From: Archangium lipolyticum
GTDB lineage: Bacteria > Myxococcota > Myxococcia > Myxococcales > Myxococcaceae
NCBI RefSeq assembly: GCF_024623785.1
Contig: NZ_JANKBZ010000020.1
Location: forward strand, 124,001 to 188,000
DNA length: 64,000 nt
Direction of reading: 5' to 3'
The translations under genes were made by a program, and so were the position numbers. The notes beneath the pieces are model-generated. The model had not been told where the DNA came from. It did not search any database and saw only the letters and a list, made by a program, of their open reading frames with translations. Of the stretch, positions 35,769 to 45,437 are shown piece by piece (position 1 is the first letter of the stretch; every line of letters starts with the position of its first letter).

Positions 35769-36794
35769 TCACTCGCGGCAGGTGGGCTTCTCGTCGGTGG
35801 GGTACAGCGAGGCGATGCCGTAGGTGCCATTGCGCGTCCCGCACCAGACGCGCCACGAAGTGCCGCCGAGGTCCGGCGCCGAGTACACGCCGCCCTCCTT
35901 CATTCCGCCTCCACGCGCACAGCAGCGCGCGAAGGCGCGGGTGCCCACGGCCACCATGGCCACCGGGTCCGACTCCATCGTGAAGCCGCCGAGCTTCTTC
36001 TCGGCGCAGGACCAGGGAGCCACGCCGCGGAAGCGGATGAGGTACTGAGAGCCCTGGATCGCCTTGCCTCCGCGGCCGGGGCCGTCGAAGCAGATCTTCC
36101 CCTCGGACTCGAGCTGCGCGTAGCGGGGGAGGAAGTGGAGCCCGCCAACGGTCTTGGTGGTCCACTCGTCACCGCAGAACACGTGGGTGAAGGCGTTGCG
36201 CGGTCCGGTGCTCACCCAGAGGCCGGTGAGCCACTCGATGTTGGCCTGCCGCGAGCCGGGGCGTCCCGCCACCGACAGGGCCCGCTGGATGCGCGGATCG
36301 TCATAGTGCGCGGACATGAAGCGCTGCACGTCGCCACGGCTCACCGAGGCGTCCGGCCGTGCCGGGCACATGTCGAGCACCTCGCGCTCCACAGGCTTGA
36401 GCGCCGGAGCCTGGCGGAAGAGGGGAGGGTTCTTGCAGGTGGTGGCGCAGCCCGTGGCCGCGGGGGCGTCGGAGGGCAGGGGAGCGGCCTCCTGCTTCCG
36501 GTCGTGGGCGGCCAGGAACTCACCGCTCAGGCGCGGCTTCTCCGGCAGGTCCGCCGTGCCGTCGCACTTCACCCAGCCCTCGCCCGTGGCTCCCTTGAGC
36601 TTGCACCAGGCGCGCTCGGGGCCTCCCTTCTTGATGACCGGGTAGGCCGTGTCCGGCTCGACGGTGAAGACGACCTTCGTGGAGCCGGGCTCCGCCACGG
36701 CCTCCAGCCGGTTGCTGGAGACGAAGGCCCCCGCGGCGTGGGCGCGGAAGGGGAGGGTGCACAGGGCGAGCAGGAGGAGGAGCAGGATCCGCAT
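35769..36794 (-). CDS. Secreted EndoU-like protein with N-terminal SH3-like region
   Basis: The 341-residue protein has a signal peptide (MRILLLLLLALCTLPFRAHA). An SH3b-like stretch comes next (about 25-80, ending GEGWVKCDGT). The C-terminal half resembles the EndoU/XendoU RNase fold: FTHVFCGDEW (His204) and VGGLHFLPRY (His220) match the two catalytic histidine motifs. Lys266 or Lys267 could be the third residue. AVGTRAFARC and IASLYP match the late conserved strands. Eleven cysteines suggest disulphides outside the cytoplasm. EndoU proteins are metal-dependent or -independent RNases, often used as toxins. The assignment rests on motif order only. It diverges from an AT-rich lipoprotein gene pair. 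Confidence 0.6.
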   Translation of the reverse strand: MRILLLLLLALCTLPFRAHAAGAFVSSNRLEAVAEPGSTKVVFTVEPDTAYPVIKKGGPERAWCKLKGATGEGWVKCDGTADLPEKPRLSGEFLAAHDRKQEAAPLPSDAPAATGCATTCKNPPLFRQAPALKPVEREVLDMCPARPDASVSRGDVQRFMSAHYDDPRIQRALSVAGRPGSRQANIEWLTGLWVSTGPRNAFTHVFCGDEWTTKTVGGLHFLPRYAQLESEGKICFDGPGRGGKAIQGSQYLIRFRGVAPWSCAEKKLGGFTMESDPVAMVAVGTRAFARCCARGGGMKEGGVYSAPDLGGTSWRVWCGTRNGTYGIASLYPTDEKPTCRE

Positions 36795-36855
36795 GGAGCG
36801 GGAGAATACCCTCTCTTTGGCGCGATTGCTGGCGGTGCGGAGGGTGGTGGACCGG

Positions 36856-36884
36856 TTGGCGGTGCCCTCGGCATCGTTTACAAT
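36856..36884 (+). promoter_or_regulatory. Sigma-70-type promoter candidate for the AT-rich gene pair
   Basis: TTGGCG (36856-36861) and TACAAT (36879-36884) are separated by exactly 17 bp. The -10 box matches the consensus at 5 of 6 positions and the -35 box at 4 of 6. It faces the lipoprotein gene, whose start is 86 bp downstream. Confidence 0.5.
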
Positions 36885-36969
36885 CTATGCTTTCGGGACG
36901 GCTCCGGTTCTTTCGATTTCAAGCAAGACATCAGTCGAGCAAGGTCGCGCGGCATGAGAGGACAGGGAA

Positions 36970-37470
36970 ATGCACTCAATGGGGCTGGCGAGACTGATGG
37001 CTTTGTTGCTGACGGTAGGCTTCGGATGTGTCCACACTCGGCAGCCAGAGCGAAAAATCTACATCATTTCCGAGGACGCGAGCGGAGTTGGCTCCACGGT
37101 CGAGAGTGGAACTGGCGGCGCTGGCGTCGACGCTTACTGCAACGAAATTCAAAAACAGTGCTTCAGTAAATGCTGGAGGCGGAAGCCCGAATATTCAGGC
37201 ATCAAGAAGCACTCTGGAGATCATTACAGGCACTGCGACGAAAAATGTCTCAAAGTGTTCATGCAGTGTGTCAAGGAGCAGGAGGAGTTGGAACGGCAGG
37301 AGTCACAGAAGAAGGAGCTTCATTTCCCAACCTTGGACGCAGCACTCGACTGGATCAGGGAGCACAAGACCGAGGTTGCGATTGGAACCGTCGTCATCGT
37401 GGGGGGCGTGCTTGCCGCTCCTTACGTCATTGCCATACTGGGTGGCGCGCTGGTTCTGGCACCCCTCTAA
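36970..37470 (+). CDS. AT-rich small lipoprotein-like, cysteine-rich protein of unknown function
   Basis: The 166-residue protein has an N-terminal signal ending LLTVGFGC, probably a relaxed lipobox. A cysteine-rich middle (YCNEIQKQC, FSKCWRRK, HYRHCDEKC, QCVKEQEEL) is followed by a C-terminal hydrophobic segment (VAIGTVVIVGGVLAAPYVIAI) that could insert in a membrane. Hand counts give 45% GC for 37141-37200, far below the neighbouring genes. The next gene starts 3 bp after the stop. In layout it resembles the anchor half of polymorphic toxin lipoproteins with a downstream partner, but it carries no recognisable toxin domain. Translation may start at the second ATG (36979). Confidence 0.6.
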   Translation: MHSMGLARLMALLLTVGFGCVHTRQPERKIYIISEDASGVGSTVESGTGGAGVDAYCNEIQKQCFSKCWRRKPEYSGIKKHSGDHYRHCDEKCLKVFMQCVKEQEELERQESQKKELHFPTLDAALDWIREHKTEVAIGTVVIVGGVLAAPYVIAILGGALVLAPL

Positions 37471-37473
37471 GCC

Positions 37474-37887
37474 GTGAGCACCCCTGGTGACAACATGACA
37501 TACGATCCAGATTTCGATTTGAAAGACATGCTGGGCGTTCTGAATTCTCTCATCGAGAATTACGCGGAGGGAACGAAGGAGAGGGATGTCGCCAAGCTCG
37601 CGCAGATTGCGTTGCTCTATATTCGCGACAATGAGAAGGAGGCTGATTTCGCCAGATACTACAAAGGATGTACTGAGACCTCATTCAAGATTGAAGTCGC
37701 TCATGAGTTTGCTACGCGCGAGGAGGCAGAAGAATGGCTTGCCAGCGGAAAGGCCCAACACGCCGAACATGTCAAGATCGCTGGCAGGGGCTTTCTGGTT
37801 GTCCAGCTGCCAGGGCGGATGACATTGATTGACAGGCCACTGCCGGAAGAGTTGATGGCGGAAGAATGGAAGAAGGATTCCGAGTAG
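37474..37887 (+). CDS. AT-rich small acidic protein of unknown function, possible partner of the preceding gene
   Basis: The 137-residue soluble acidic protein (MSTPGDNMTYDPDFD...) begins with a GTG 3 bp after the preceding stop; an in-frame ATG at 37495 is an alternative. It is mostly helical with KIEVAHEFATREEAEEW and a terminal ELMAEEWKKDSE. GC is about 42% at 37501-37560 and 47% at 37621-37680. The tight coupling, acidic character and small size fit an immunity- or chaperone-like partner. That is inference, as no family was recognised. Confidence 0.6.
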   Translation: MSTPGDNMTYDPDFDLKDMLGVLNSLIENYAEGTKERDVAKLAQIALLYIRDNEKEADFARYYKGCTETSFKIEVAHEFATREEAEEWLASGKAQHAEHVKIAGRGFLVVQLPGRMTLIDRPLPEELMAEEWKKDSE

Positions 37888-38023
37888 GAAATCCAGATTG
37901 CCGGGAGGCGGGCGCGCCACCGGAGTCTGGATGCATGCGAGTGCCATCAGCTCCCTCGTCACTGGATGTAGGCAGCCTGAACCCGGGAGAGGTCCAGGCG
38001 CCCCACCGTGATGCCCGTCACGG

Positions 38024-39190
38024 TCACGTCATCGGCGTCCACTTGCGCTCGCTGGCGGCGGATTCCACCGTCTTCTCGATGAAGCGCACACCCCGCGCGC
38101 CCTCGGTGACTCGCGGATAGTCGGCGGCGATCGGATCCGCTTCCACCCCGGCCAGCCGGGCGCGGATGTCCGCCGCGACGCCGAGGTACACGTTGGCGAA
38201 CGCCTCGATGAACGCCTCCGGATGACCGGAGGGCACGCGGCAGGCTCGGCGCGAGGACTCGCTCAGCCACGGTGAGCCGCGCGTGAGGATGCGCCTCGGC
38301 CCGTCGAGCGGTGCATGCACGAGCTGGTTTGGCTCCTCCTGCCGCCATTCGAGCGAGCCCGTGGAGCCGAACACGCGCAGGCGCAGGTCGTTCTCGTAGC
38401 CAGCGGCGATCTGCGAGGCGATCAGCACGCCCCGCACGCCGCCGCGCCAGCGCAGGAGCAGGTTGCCATCGTCGTCGAGCCGGCGCCCGGGAACGAGCGC
38501 CCCGAGATCCGCGCAGATGGCTTCGATCTCGAGGCCGGTGACGGTGGCGGCCAGGTTCTCGGCATGCGAACCGATGTCCCCCATGGCGCCCGCCAGGCCG
38601 CTCCTCGCCGGGTCCGTGCGCCAGCTCGCCTGCTTGTTGTCCTGGCCCTCGAGGTACGTGGCGAGCCAGCCCTGGTTGTACTCGACGGTCACCTTGCGCA
38701 GCTCGCCAATGGCGCCGCGCTTCACCAGCTCGCGCGCCTCGCGCACCATCGGATAGCCGGTGTAGTTGTAGGTGACGCCGAAGACGATGCCGGTCCGCTC
38801 CACCGTGCGCACCAGGTTGTCGGCCTGCTCGCTGGTGTGCACGAGCGGCTTGTCACACACCACGTGGATGCCGGCCTCGGCGAACGCCTTCGCCACCGGG
38901 TAGTGCACGTGGTTGGGCGTGACGATGGAGACGAAGTCGATGCGCTCGTCCGCGGGGCGCTTCAGCTCGTCGGCCAGCAGGTCCTCCCAGCGGCCGTGAT
39001 TGCGCGCGTCGGCCAGGCCCAGGTCACGGCCGGACGCGCGCGCCTTGTCCGGGTGGGACGAGAGCGCTCCGGCGACCAGCTCCATCTGCCCGTCCAGCGC
39101 CATGGCCCGGCGGTGCACGGAGCCGATGAACGCGTCGCGTCCACCGCCGACCATCGCGTAGCGCAGCTTGCGGTTGTGCGAGGTGCTCAT
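38024..39190 (-). CDS. Gfo/Idh/MocA-family NAD(P)-dependent oxidoreductase
   Basis: The 388-residue protein has the nucleotide-binding motif [11 protein letters not shown], then the family EKP-like motif as CDKPLVHT and the downstream [13 protein letters not shown] with the candidate catalytic Asp/His. These enzymes oxidise sugars, sugar acids or cyclitols. The ATG at 39190 overlaps the stop of the TIM-barrel gene (ATGA), so the two are translationally coupled and probably act consecutively on one compound. It is the last gene of the sugar operon. Confidence 0.9.
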   Translation of the reverse strand: MSTSHNRKLRYAMVGGGRDAFIGSVHRRAMALDGQMELVAGALSSHPDKARASGRDLGLADARNHGRWEDLLADELKRPADERIDFVSIVTPNHVHYPVAKAFAEAGIHVVCDKPLVHTSEQADNLVRTVERTGIVFGVTYNYTGYPMVREARELVKRGAIGELRKVTVEYNQGWLATYLEGQDNKQASWRTDPARSGLAGAMGDIGSHAENLAATVTGLEIEAICADLGALVPGRRLDDDGNLLLRWRGGVRGVLIASQIAAGYENDLRLRVFGSTGSLEWRQEEPNQLVHAPLDGPRRILTRGSPWLSESSRRACRVPSGHPEAFIEAFANVYLGVAADIRARLAGVEADPIAADYPRVTEGARGVRFIEKTVESAASERKWTPMT

Positions 39191-40209
39191 CCGCCAGCCC
39201 GCGCTTGCTTGTCCTTGTCGAACACGGCGTCGAACGCCCCCGCCGCGGCGGGGAAGTCGAGCCGCTTGCAGAAGGCCGCGCTCTCGGTCGCCCCGTGCAC
39301 GCGGTCCATCCGGCTGTCTTCCCACTCCACGCTCAACGGGCCCGCATAGCCGATGTCGTTGAGCGCGACGATGATGGACTCGAAGTCGATCATGCCCCGG
39401 CCGAGGCTGCGGAAGTCCCAGAATCGGCGCGGATCTCCGAAGCTGGTATGGCCCCCGAACACGCCGACGGTTCCATCGCCACGGCCCCACCACACGTCCT
39501 TCATGTGGACGTTGTAGATGCGGCCCGCGAACGTGCGGATGAACTTCACGTAGTCCACCCCCTGGTACCCGAGGTGGCTGGGGTCGAAGTTGAAGCCGAA
39601 GCGGCGGTGGCCATTCACGGCCGCGATGGCGCGCTGGGCGGAGGCGGTGTCGAAGGCGATCTCCGTCGGGTGCACCTCGAGCGCGAAGTTGATGCCCTGT
39701 GTCTCGAACTCGTCGAGGATCGGTGTCCAGCGGCGGCCGAAGTCGGCGAAACCCTTGTCCCAGAACGCCTGCGACGTGGGCGGAAAGGCATAGGTTGCAT
39801 GCCACACCGAGGAGCCGGTGAATCCGGTGACGGTCTTCACGCCGAAGGCGGCGGCGGCGCGTGCCGTGTCCCGCATCTCCTGGGCGGCCCGCTGGCGCAC
39901 GCCCTCGGGGTCACCATCGCCCCACACGTGCGCGGGCACGATGGACTTGTGCCGCTCATCGATCAGGTCGCACACGGCCTGGCCAACCAGGTGGTTGCCA
40001 ATGGCCAGACATTTCAAGCCGTGGGACTCGAGCAGTGCCCTCTTGTCCCGGACATAGGTCTTGGAAGCGAGCGCCTCCTGGACGTTGAAATGGTCGCCCC
40101 AGCAGGCCAGCTCCAGGCCGTCGTAGCCCATGCGTCTGGCCAGCGGTGCGAGCTCGGAGAGGGGCAGATCGGCCCATTGACCGGTGAACAGCGTAACGGG
40201 TCTTGGCAT
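39187..40209 (-). CDS. Sugar phosphate isomerase/epimerase-like TIM-barrel protein
   Basis: The 340-residue protein is of the xylose isomerase/AP endonuclease-2 TIM-barrel type. Likely metal ligands appear in order: Glu in [10 protein letters not shown], Asp/His in NFDPSHLGY, His in IYNVHMKD and Glu in LSVEWEDS. Relatives isomerise or epimerise sugars, inosose or keto-sugars, or act as dehydratases. Overlap with the oxidoreductase gene and position after the ABC transporter genes indicate a role in breaking down the imported sugar or cyclitol. The substrate is not readable. Confidence 0.88.
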   Translation of the reverse strand: MPRPVTLFTGQWADLPLSELAPLARRMGYDGLELACWGDHFNVQEALASKTYVRDKRALLESHGLKCLAIGNHLVGQAVCDLIDERHKSIVPAHVWGDGDPEGVRQRAAQEMRDTARAAAAFGVKTVTGFTGSSVWHATYAFPPTSQAFWDKGFADFGRRWTPILDEFETQGINFALEVHPTEIAFDTASAQRAIAAVNGHRRFGFNFDPSHLGYQGVDYVKFIRTFAGRIYNVHMKDVWWGRGDGTVGVFGGHTSFGDPRRFWDFRSLGRGMIDFESIIVALNDIGYAGPLSVEWEDSRMDRVHGATESAAFCKRLDFPAAAGAFDAVFDKDKQARAGG

Positions 40210-40229
40210 GTGTCGATATCCGTGGATGT

Positions 40230-40265
40230 CCCCTCTCCCTCTGGGAGAGGGCTAGGGTGAGGGTA
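40230..40265 (+). repeat. REP-like palindromic repeat, copy 2
   Basis: CCCTCTCCC-tctg-GGGAGAGGG is followed by ctaGGGTGAGGGTA. It lies between the substrate-binding protein and isomerase genes of the sugar operon and faces copy 3 in inverted orientation. Confidence 0.85.
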
Positions 40266-40337
40266 TTGGCCTTGGATTGCGTTGCTGCCTGCGCCGCGCC
40301 GCGATGCGATTCGGGGTGAGGAACACGGGGGGTGACA

Positions 40338-40373
40338 TACCCTCACCCCCCGCCCTCTCCCAGAGGGAGAGGG
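40338..40373 (-). repeat. REP-like palindromic repeat, copy 3 (inverted)
   Basis: This is the same element in reverse (TACCCTCACCC then CCCTCTCCC-caga-GGGAGAGGG), 72 bp from copy 2. The inverted pair could form a larger stem-loop that tunes expression between the transporter and catabolic genes. Confidence 0.82.
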
Positions 40374-40389
40374 AGCATGCGCAACACGA

Positions 40390-41361
40390 CTAGAAGGGCG
40401 AGTCCGGGAAGTAGAAGTCCTTCGCGTTCTCCTTCGTGATCAGCACCGAGGGAATGATCGTGTTCGGCGGCAGCTTCTCGCCCTTCACGCGCGCTTCGGC
40501 CGTCAGTTTGATCGCGTCGTAGATGAACTTGGGCGAGTAGGAGACATCGGCCTGGATCAGCTTGTTCTTGCCGTCGATGATCGTCTTGACCATGCCCTTG
40601 GCGCCCGCACCGCCGAACACTTCCTTGATGTCCGTGCGCTTGGCCTGCTCGATCGCCTTGAGCACCCCCACCGCCATGTCGTCATCGGCGGCCCACACGG
40701 CGTCGATCTGCTTGAAGCGCGTCAGGTAGTCCTGCATCACCTTGAAGGCATCGTCGCGGTTCCAGTTGGCGTACCGGGCATCGAGCAGCTTGATGTCCGG
40801 GTAGTTCTTCATCACGGCGTTGAACGCGTCCATGCGCTCGTTGTCGATCGTGGTCGGGATGCCGCGCAGCGCCACGATGTTGCCCTTGCCGTTGAGTTTC
40901 TTGGCCAGGTACTCCGCCGCGAGCTTGCCGAACGCGGTGTTGTCGCCGGCCACGTAGGCGTCCTGGGCGCTGGTGTCGGTCAGGCCCCGGTCGACCACCG
41001 TGACGTAGACGCCCTTGCTCTTCACCTGTGCGACCGGCTTGGTGAGCGAGGCAGACTCGAATGGGAAGACGACCAGCGTGTTGATCTTGTTGACGGTCAG
41101 CAGGTCCTGCAGCTGGTTGGCCTGCTCGGGCGCGTTGGCCGCCGTCTTCACGGTGATCTTCAGGCCCGGGTGCGCCTTCTCCAGGTCTTTCTTGGCCTGG
41201 TTGGCCCACCACACGATGCCGCCGGTGAAGCCGTGGGTGGCCGCGGGGATGGCGACACCCATGTTGACCTGGTTCTGGGTCTGCGCGAGCGCACCCGAGG
41301 CGGTGAGCAGCGCGGCCACGGTGGAGGCACCGAGGGCGAGTTTGCGGAGGACGGATTTCAT
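40390..41361 (-). CDS. Sugar ABC transporter periplasmic binding protein (RbsB-like)
   Basis: The 323-residue protein has a signal peptide ([21 protein letters not shown]) and the pentose/hexose-binding fold of the RbsB/XylF group. It shows [39 protein letters not shown] and [14 protein letters not shown] lies 9 nt before the ATG at 41361. It delivers a sugar to the permease encoded 88 bp upstream. The 3' end is followed by two inverted repeat elements, a common place for differential mRNA stability in transport operons. Confidence 0.92.
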   Translation of the reverse strand: MKSVLRKLALGASTVAALLTASGALAQTQNQVNMGVAIPAATHGFTGGIVWWANQAKKDLEKAHPGLKITVKTAANAPEQANQLQDLLTVNKINTLVVFPFESASLTKPVAQVKSKGVYVTVVDRGLTDTSAQDAYVAGDNTAFGKLAAEYLAKKLNGKGNIVALRGIPTTIDNERMDAFNAVMKNYPDIKLLDARYANWNRDDAFKVMQDYLTRFKQIDAVWAADDDMAVGVLKAIEQAKRTDIKEVFGGAGAKGMVKTIIDGKNKLIQADVSYSPKFIYDAIKLTAEARVKGEKLPPNTIIPSVLITKENAKDFYFPDSPF

Positions 41362-41449
41362 GCGGGCTATCTCCTGGGGGTAAGGGGAGCACGACATGGC
41401 AGCGGCCCGCTGCCGGAGGACTACGACGACGAGACATCTGTCACGACGC

Positions 41450-42508
41450 TCATTTGCGACGGCGCTGCATGAACGCCACGCCAATGATCACGAAGCCCTG
41501 CACCGCCGAGTTGAGATACACGCTGATGATGCTGGTGAGGTTCAGGATGTTGCTGATGACGGACAACAGCACGGCACCGACGACGGTGCCGGTGATGGTG
41601 CCGGAGCCGCCCTTGAGTGCGGTGCCGCCGACGATCACCGCCGCGATCGCCTCCAGCTCCCACAACAGGCCGGTGGTGGGCGAGGCCGACCCGAGGCGCG
41701 GCACGTACAGCACGGTGGCGATTCCCACGCAGATGCCGAGCAGCATGTACGTGAGCACCTTGATGCGATTCACGTCCACGGCCGCGTAGCGCGCCACCTG
41801 CTCGTTGGAGCCGATGGCCTGCACGTACCGGCCGTACGCGGTGCGGTTCAGGATCAACCCGCCCAGCAGCGCCACGGCGAGGAACACCCAGACAGGAATC
41901 GGGATGCCCAGGAGGTTGGCGTAGTAGACCGGGCTGTAGGCGTCGGACAGATCCATGTCCAACGTGAGGGCGCCGCCATCCGCGAAGTACGTGAGGTACG
42001 CACGGAAGATGCCCAGCGTGCCGAGCGTCACGATGAAGGGCTCGATGCCGCCCCGGGTGATCAGCAGCCCGTGCGTCAGCCCGAACAGCGCGCCGAGCAG
42101 CAGCGCGAGGCCGATGCCGAGGGCGATCACGGACGTGGGCGAACCGAGCGACGGCGCCAGCCGGTTCATCACGAGGATCATCGCACCGGCGATCAACGCG
42201 GCCATCGAGCCCACCGACAGATCGATGCCCCCGGAGATGATGACGAAGCACATGCCCACCGCGATGATGCCAATGAAGGCGGTGCGCGTGAGCACGTTCA
42301 TCACGTTGTCGAGCGTGGCGAAGTCACCATTCAGCAGGGTGCCGGTGATGCACAGCACGACGAGCCCGAGGACGGGCCCGAGGCCGTGCAACAGGGCTCG
42401 CGCGCGGCCTCCGGCACGGGTGCCGGGCTCCGCAGGGCGCAGTGCCCCTCCCGTGGCGGCCGGTGTGGCCGCGCCCTGCTTCACGGCGTCAGTGGGTTCC
42501 GGTGGCAT
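41450..42508 (-). CDS. Sugar ABC transporter permease (RbsC-like)
   Basis: The 352-residue inner-membrane protein has about eight to ten hydrophobic segments. Signatures are [13 protein letters not shown] (the conserved RbsC-type motif), [14 protein letters not shown], and the cytoplasmic [23 protein letters not shown]. The 5' end overlaps the ATPase gene by 20 bp. It forms the channel of the transporter with the ATPase and the binding protein. Confidence 0.92.
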   Translation of the reverse strand: MPPEPTDAVKQGAATPAATGGALRPAEPGTRAGGRARALLHGLGPVLGLVVLCITGTLLNGDFATLDNVMNVLTRTAFIGIIAVGMCFVIISGGIDLSVGSMAALIAGAMILVMNRLAPSLGSPTSVIALGIGLALLLGALFGLTHGLLITRGGIEPFIVTLGTLGIFRAYLTYFADGGALTLDMDLSDAYSPVYYANLLGIPIPVWVFLAVALLGGLILNRTAYGRYVQAIGSNEQVARYAAVDVNRIKVLTYMLLGICVGIATVLYVPRLGSASPTTGLLWELEAIAAVIVGGTALKGGSGTITGTVVGAVLLSVISNILNLTSIISVYLNSAVQGFVIIGVAFMQRRRK

Positions 42509-43976
42509 GGGCGATGAGTTCCTCTTCGGTCAGGTGGCTGGCATCGAGCGTGGCTTGCAGATGGCCGCCGCGCATCACCGCGACGCGGTGGCACAGCCCG
42601 ATCAGCTCCATCAGCTCGGATGAGATGACGATGACGGCGCGTCCCTCGCGGGCCAGCGCCTCGATCAGGAAATAGATGTCGCGTCTGGCGCCCACGTCGA
42701 CGCCGCGCGTGGGCTCGTCGAGCACCACCACCTTCGGGTCGGGGTGCAGCACCTTGGCGAGCGCGAGCTTCTGCTGGTTGCCTCCGGACAGCGCCGAGGC
42801 CGGGTTGTCCAGTGAGCCGGTGCGGATGCCGAAGCGCTTCACGGCCTCCTCGAGCGCCTGCCGCTCGGCCTCGGGTTTCAGCCACGGGGTGGCGTAGCGC
42901 GAGAGCGCCATCAGCGTCAGGTTCTCGCGCAGGCCGAAGTGCACGTGCAGGCCTTTGCCCTTGCGGTCCTCGCTGAGGTACGTGAGCCCCTGGTTGGCGG
43001 CATCGCGTGGGTTGCGCCAGCGCACCGGACGCCCATCGAGCTCGACGCGCTCCACCGTGTGCGGCCGCAAGCCCAACAGTCCCTCGAACAGCTCGGTGCG
43101 GCCGGCGCCGACCAGCCCCGCGAACCCGAGGATCTCTCCGGGGCGCACCTCGAAGCTTACCCCCTGCGCCCAGCCCGGCACCGTCAGGCCCTGGACGCGC
43201 AGCAGCGGCGGGGCGGTGGCCGGTGGCGGCGCCTTGGGCGGGTAGAGGTCCGACAGCTCCCGGCCGACCATCAGGTTGGCCATCTGGTGGCGCGTCACGT
43301 CGCGCGTCGCCGCGCGGGTGACGAAGCGGCCATCGCGCATCACCACCACCTCGTCGGTGATGCGCTCGACCTCGTCGAGCTTGTGCGAGATGTAGAGCAG
43401 CGTGACGCCGTCGGCCTTGAGCTGCGCGATCAGCGCGAACAGGCGCTCCGTCTCGCCGGGCGTCAGCGTGGCCGTTGGCTCGTCCATGATCAGCAGCCGC
43501 GCTTTCCGGGCGAGCGCCTTGGCGATCTCCACCAGCTGCTTCTCCGCCACGATGAGCTGGCGCACCGGCGTCTCGGGGCTGAGCCGCAGGCCCACCTGCT
43601 CGAGGACACGCGCGGACTCGCGGTTCATCGCCGCGTCGTCCAGCAGCCAGCCCCGCTTCTTCTCGTGACCGAGGAAGATGTTCTGCGCGATCGTCAGATC
43701 CTCGGCGAGGTTGAACTCCTGGTGGATGAGGACGATGCCTTCCGCCTCCGCCGCGCGCGAGCCGTTGAAGTGGACCGGACGGCCGTTGACGAGCAGCTCG
43801 CCCCCGGTGGCCCGCTCGTAGCCGGAGAGGATCTTCATCAGCGTGGACTTGCCCGCGCCGTTCTCGCCCAGCAGGCCCACCACCCGGCCCGGTTGCAGCG
43901 CGAAGCTGACACCGTGCAGCACCTGCACCGGGCCGAACGCCTTCACGATGTCGCGGAACTCGATGGCAACGCTCAT
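42489..43976 (-). CDS. Sugar ABC transporter ATPase with two nucleotide-binding domains (RbsA-like)
   Basis: The 495-residue protein has tandem ATPase halves. The first has Walker [10 protein letters not shown] and Walker [12 protein letters not shown]. The second has the degenerate P-loop GLVGAGRTE usual for RbsA/XylG proteins, with [13 protein letters not shown] and [11 protein letters not shown] intact. It energises import of a monosaccharide or cyclitol. The ATG overlaps the stop of the ROK regulator gene by 4 bp. Confidence 0.93.
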   Translation of the reverse strand: MSVAIEFRDIVKAFGPVQVLHGVSFALQPGRVVGLLGENGAGKSTLMKILSGYERATGGELLVNGRPVHFNGSRAAEAEGIVLIHQEFNLAEDLTIAQNIFLGHEKKRGWLLDDAAMNRESARVLEQVGLRLSPETPVRQLIVAEKQLVEIAKALARKARLLIMDEPTATLTPGETERLFALIAQLKADGVTLLYISHKLDEVERITDEVVVMRDGRFVTRAATRDVTRHQMANLMVGRELSDLYPPKAPPPATAPPLLRVQGLTVPGWAQGVSFEVRPGEILGFAGLVGAGRTELFEGLLGLRPHTVERVELDGRPVRWRNPRDAANQGLTYLSEDRKGKGLHVHFGLRENLTLMALSRYATPWLKPEAERQALEEAVKRFGIRTGSLDNPASALSGGNQQKLALAKVLHPDPKVVVLDEPTRGVDVGARRDIYFLIEALAREGRAVIVISSELMELIGLCHRVAVMRGGHLQATLDASHLTEEELIAHATGTH

Positions 43977-45229
43977 CGTGCGGCTCCTTTCATCCGCAGG
44001 GTCTCCTGCATGGCCAGCACCCCGGCGCCGATGAGCCCCGACTGCTCTCCGAGCGGGGTGACCTGGATCTCCAGCTGGCGCGTGGAGAGCGCCAGCGAGC
44101 GGTGGTAGATGCTCTGCCGCAGCGACGCGAGGAACAGCGGGCCGATGCGCATCATCGAGCCGCCGAAGAAGACGTGCGACGGGTTGAAGAAGTTCACGAC
44201 CGACGCGAGCATCTGTCCGATCAGGCTGCCCGCGCGCTGCACGATGGCGTTCGCCGCCGCGTCACCCGCGCGGCTGGCCCGGGCCACGTCCTCGGGGAGG
44301 ATGGTACTGGTGGCCGCCAGCGTCTCCGCGAGCAGCGCGCTCTCTCCCGCTTCCACCGCCGCGCGCGCCATGCGGGCGATCGCCGGCCCCGCCGCCATCG
44401 CCTCCACGCACCCCACGTTGCCGCAGTGACAGCGCGGACCGGCCGGGTCCACGCAGATGTGGCCCACGTCTCCGGCCGAGCCGGTCGCGCCCCGGTACAC
44501 CTGGCCGTTGCAGACGATGCCGCAGCCGATGCCGGTGCCCACCTTGATCACCAGGAAGTTGCGCAGCGAGCGCTGCAGGCCCCACAGCTCGCCCAGCGCC
44601 ATGATGTTGACGTCGTTGTCCACGAACACCGGCGCGGCGAAGTCCGCCTTCATGTCGTCGCGGATCGAGAAGCTGTCCCACTCGGGCATCAGCGGCGGGT
44701 TGACGAGCTGCCCTGTTTCGAAGTTGACGGGTCCCGGCACGCCGATGCCTATCCCGATGACCTCACGCGGCGTGACACCGGCCTGCTCCAGCAATTGACG
44801 CATCAGCGTCCGGACGCGCGACAGGACGAGCTCGGGTCCCTTTCTCACGTCCGCCGACTCCACATGCCGTGCCATCACCTGGAGGTCCGGCGTCAGCACG
44901 CCGACGCGCAGGCCGGTGGCTCCCAGATCCGCCGCCAGCACCACGCCCAGCCCGCGGTGCAGCCGCAGCTTCTCGGCCCGCCGGCCTCCCGACGACGCCA
45001 GCAGACCGGCTTCTTCCAGCAGCCCCCGCTCCAGCAGGTTGGCGACAGCCGTGTTGGCCCGGGTCTTCGAGAAGGAGGAACGGAGCGCGAGCGCATCGCG
45101 CGACAAGCCGCCGGACCAGAACACCGTGTCCAGCAGCGCGAACTCTCCGGGAGTCAAACCGTTCCAGCGGCTCAATGTCTGTCTCCGCCGACGTCGTCGT
45201 TCCGGCCTTCCTAGAAGGCCCGAAGACAA
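43973..45229 (-). CDS. ROK-family transcriptional regulator of the sugar operon
   Basis: The 418-residue protein has an N-terminal winged helix (LTPGEFALLDTVFWSGGLSR) and a ROK sugar-binding domain with DLGATGLRVGV, GIGIGVPGPV, and the zinc motif CHCGNVGCVEAM. It is the first gene of the operon and overlaps the ATPase gene. The TTG at 45229 is the longest start. A TTG at 45175 has GGAGA 6 nt upstream and would begin MSRWNGLTPGEF just before the winged helix, so it may be the true one. In that case the palindrome at 45204-45220 lies in its leader and could be its own operator. Confidence 0.88.
   Translation of the reverse strand: MSSGLLGRPERRRRRRQTLSRWNGLTPGEFALLDTVFWSGGLSRDALALRSSFSKTRANTAVANLLERGLLEEAGLLASSGGRRAEKLRLHRGLGVVLAADLGATGLRVGVLTPDLQVMARHVESADVRKGPELVLSRVRTLMRQLLEQAGVTPREVIGIGIGVPGPVNFETGQLVNPPLMPEWDSFSIRDDMKADFAAPVFVDNDVNIMALGELWGLQRSLRNFLVIKVGTGIGCGIVCNGQVYRGATGSAGDVGHICVDPAGPRCHCGNVGCVEAMAAGPAIARMARAAVEAGESALLAETLAATSTILPEDVARASRAGDAAANAIVQRAGSLIGQMLASVVNFFNPSHVFFGGSMMRIGPLFLASLRQSIYHRSLALSTRQLEIQVTPLGEQSGLIGAGVLAMQETLRMKGAAR
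45204..45220. promoter_or_regulatory. Perfect inverted repeat GGCCTTC-cta-GAAGGCC, candidate ROK operator
   Basis: Both 7-bp arms are perfect. It lies at the head of the ROK regulator gene, upstream of the TTG start candidate at 45175. Autoregulation by the ROK protein is a reasonable guess but is not shown by sequence alone. Confidence 0.35.
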
Positions 45230-45437
45230 CGCTAGCGAGTTGAACTTTCGACCGGCAAGTGCAATCTTTGACCTGAAACGGTCCGAACTTCACCCAAAAG
45301 GGGCTCGGGAGCCATCCAGACGTTGCCCGCCCGGGGGCCGATGGGGGTCTCGATCCCTGGCTGCCCGAGTTTTCGGGGACCTACATATTCGAAGGCTGTT
45401 CTGCCTTGATGGGGGACCATTCATTGAGAGGGGTGGC

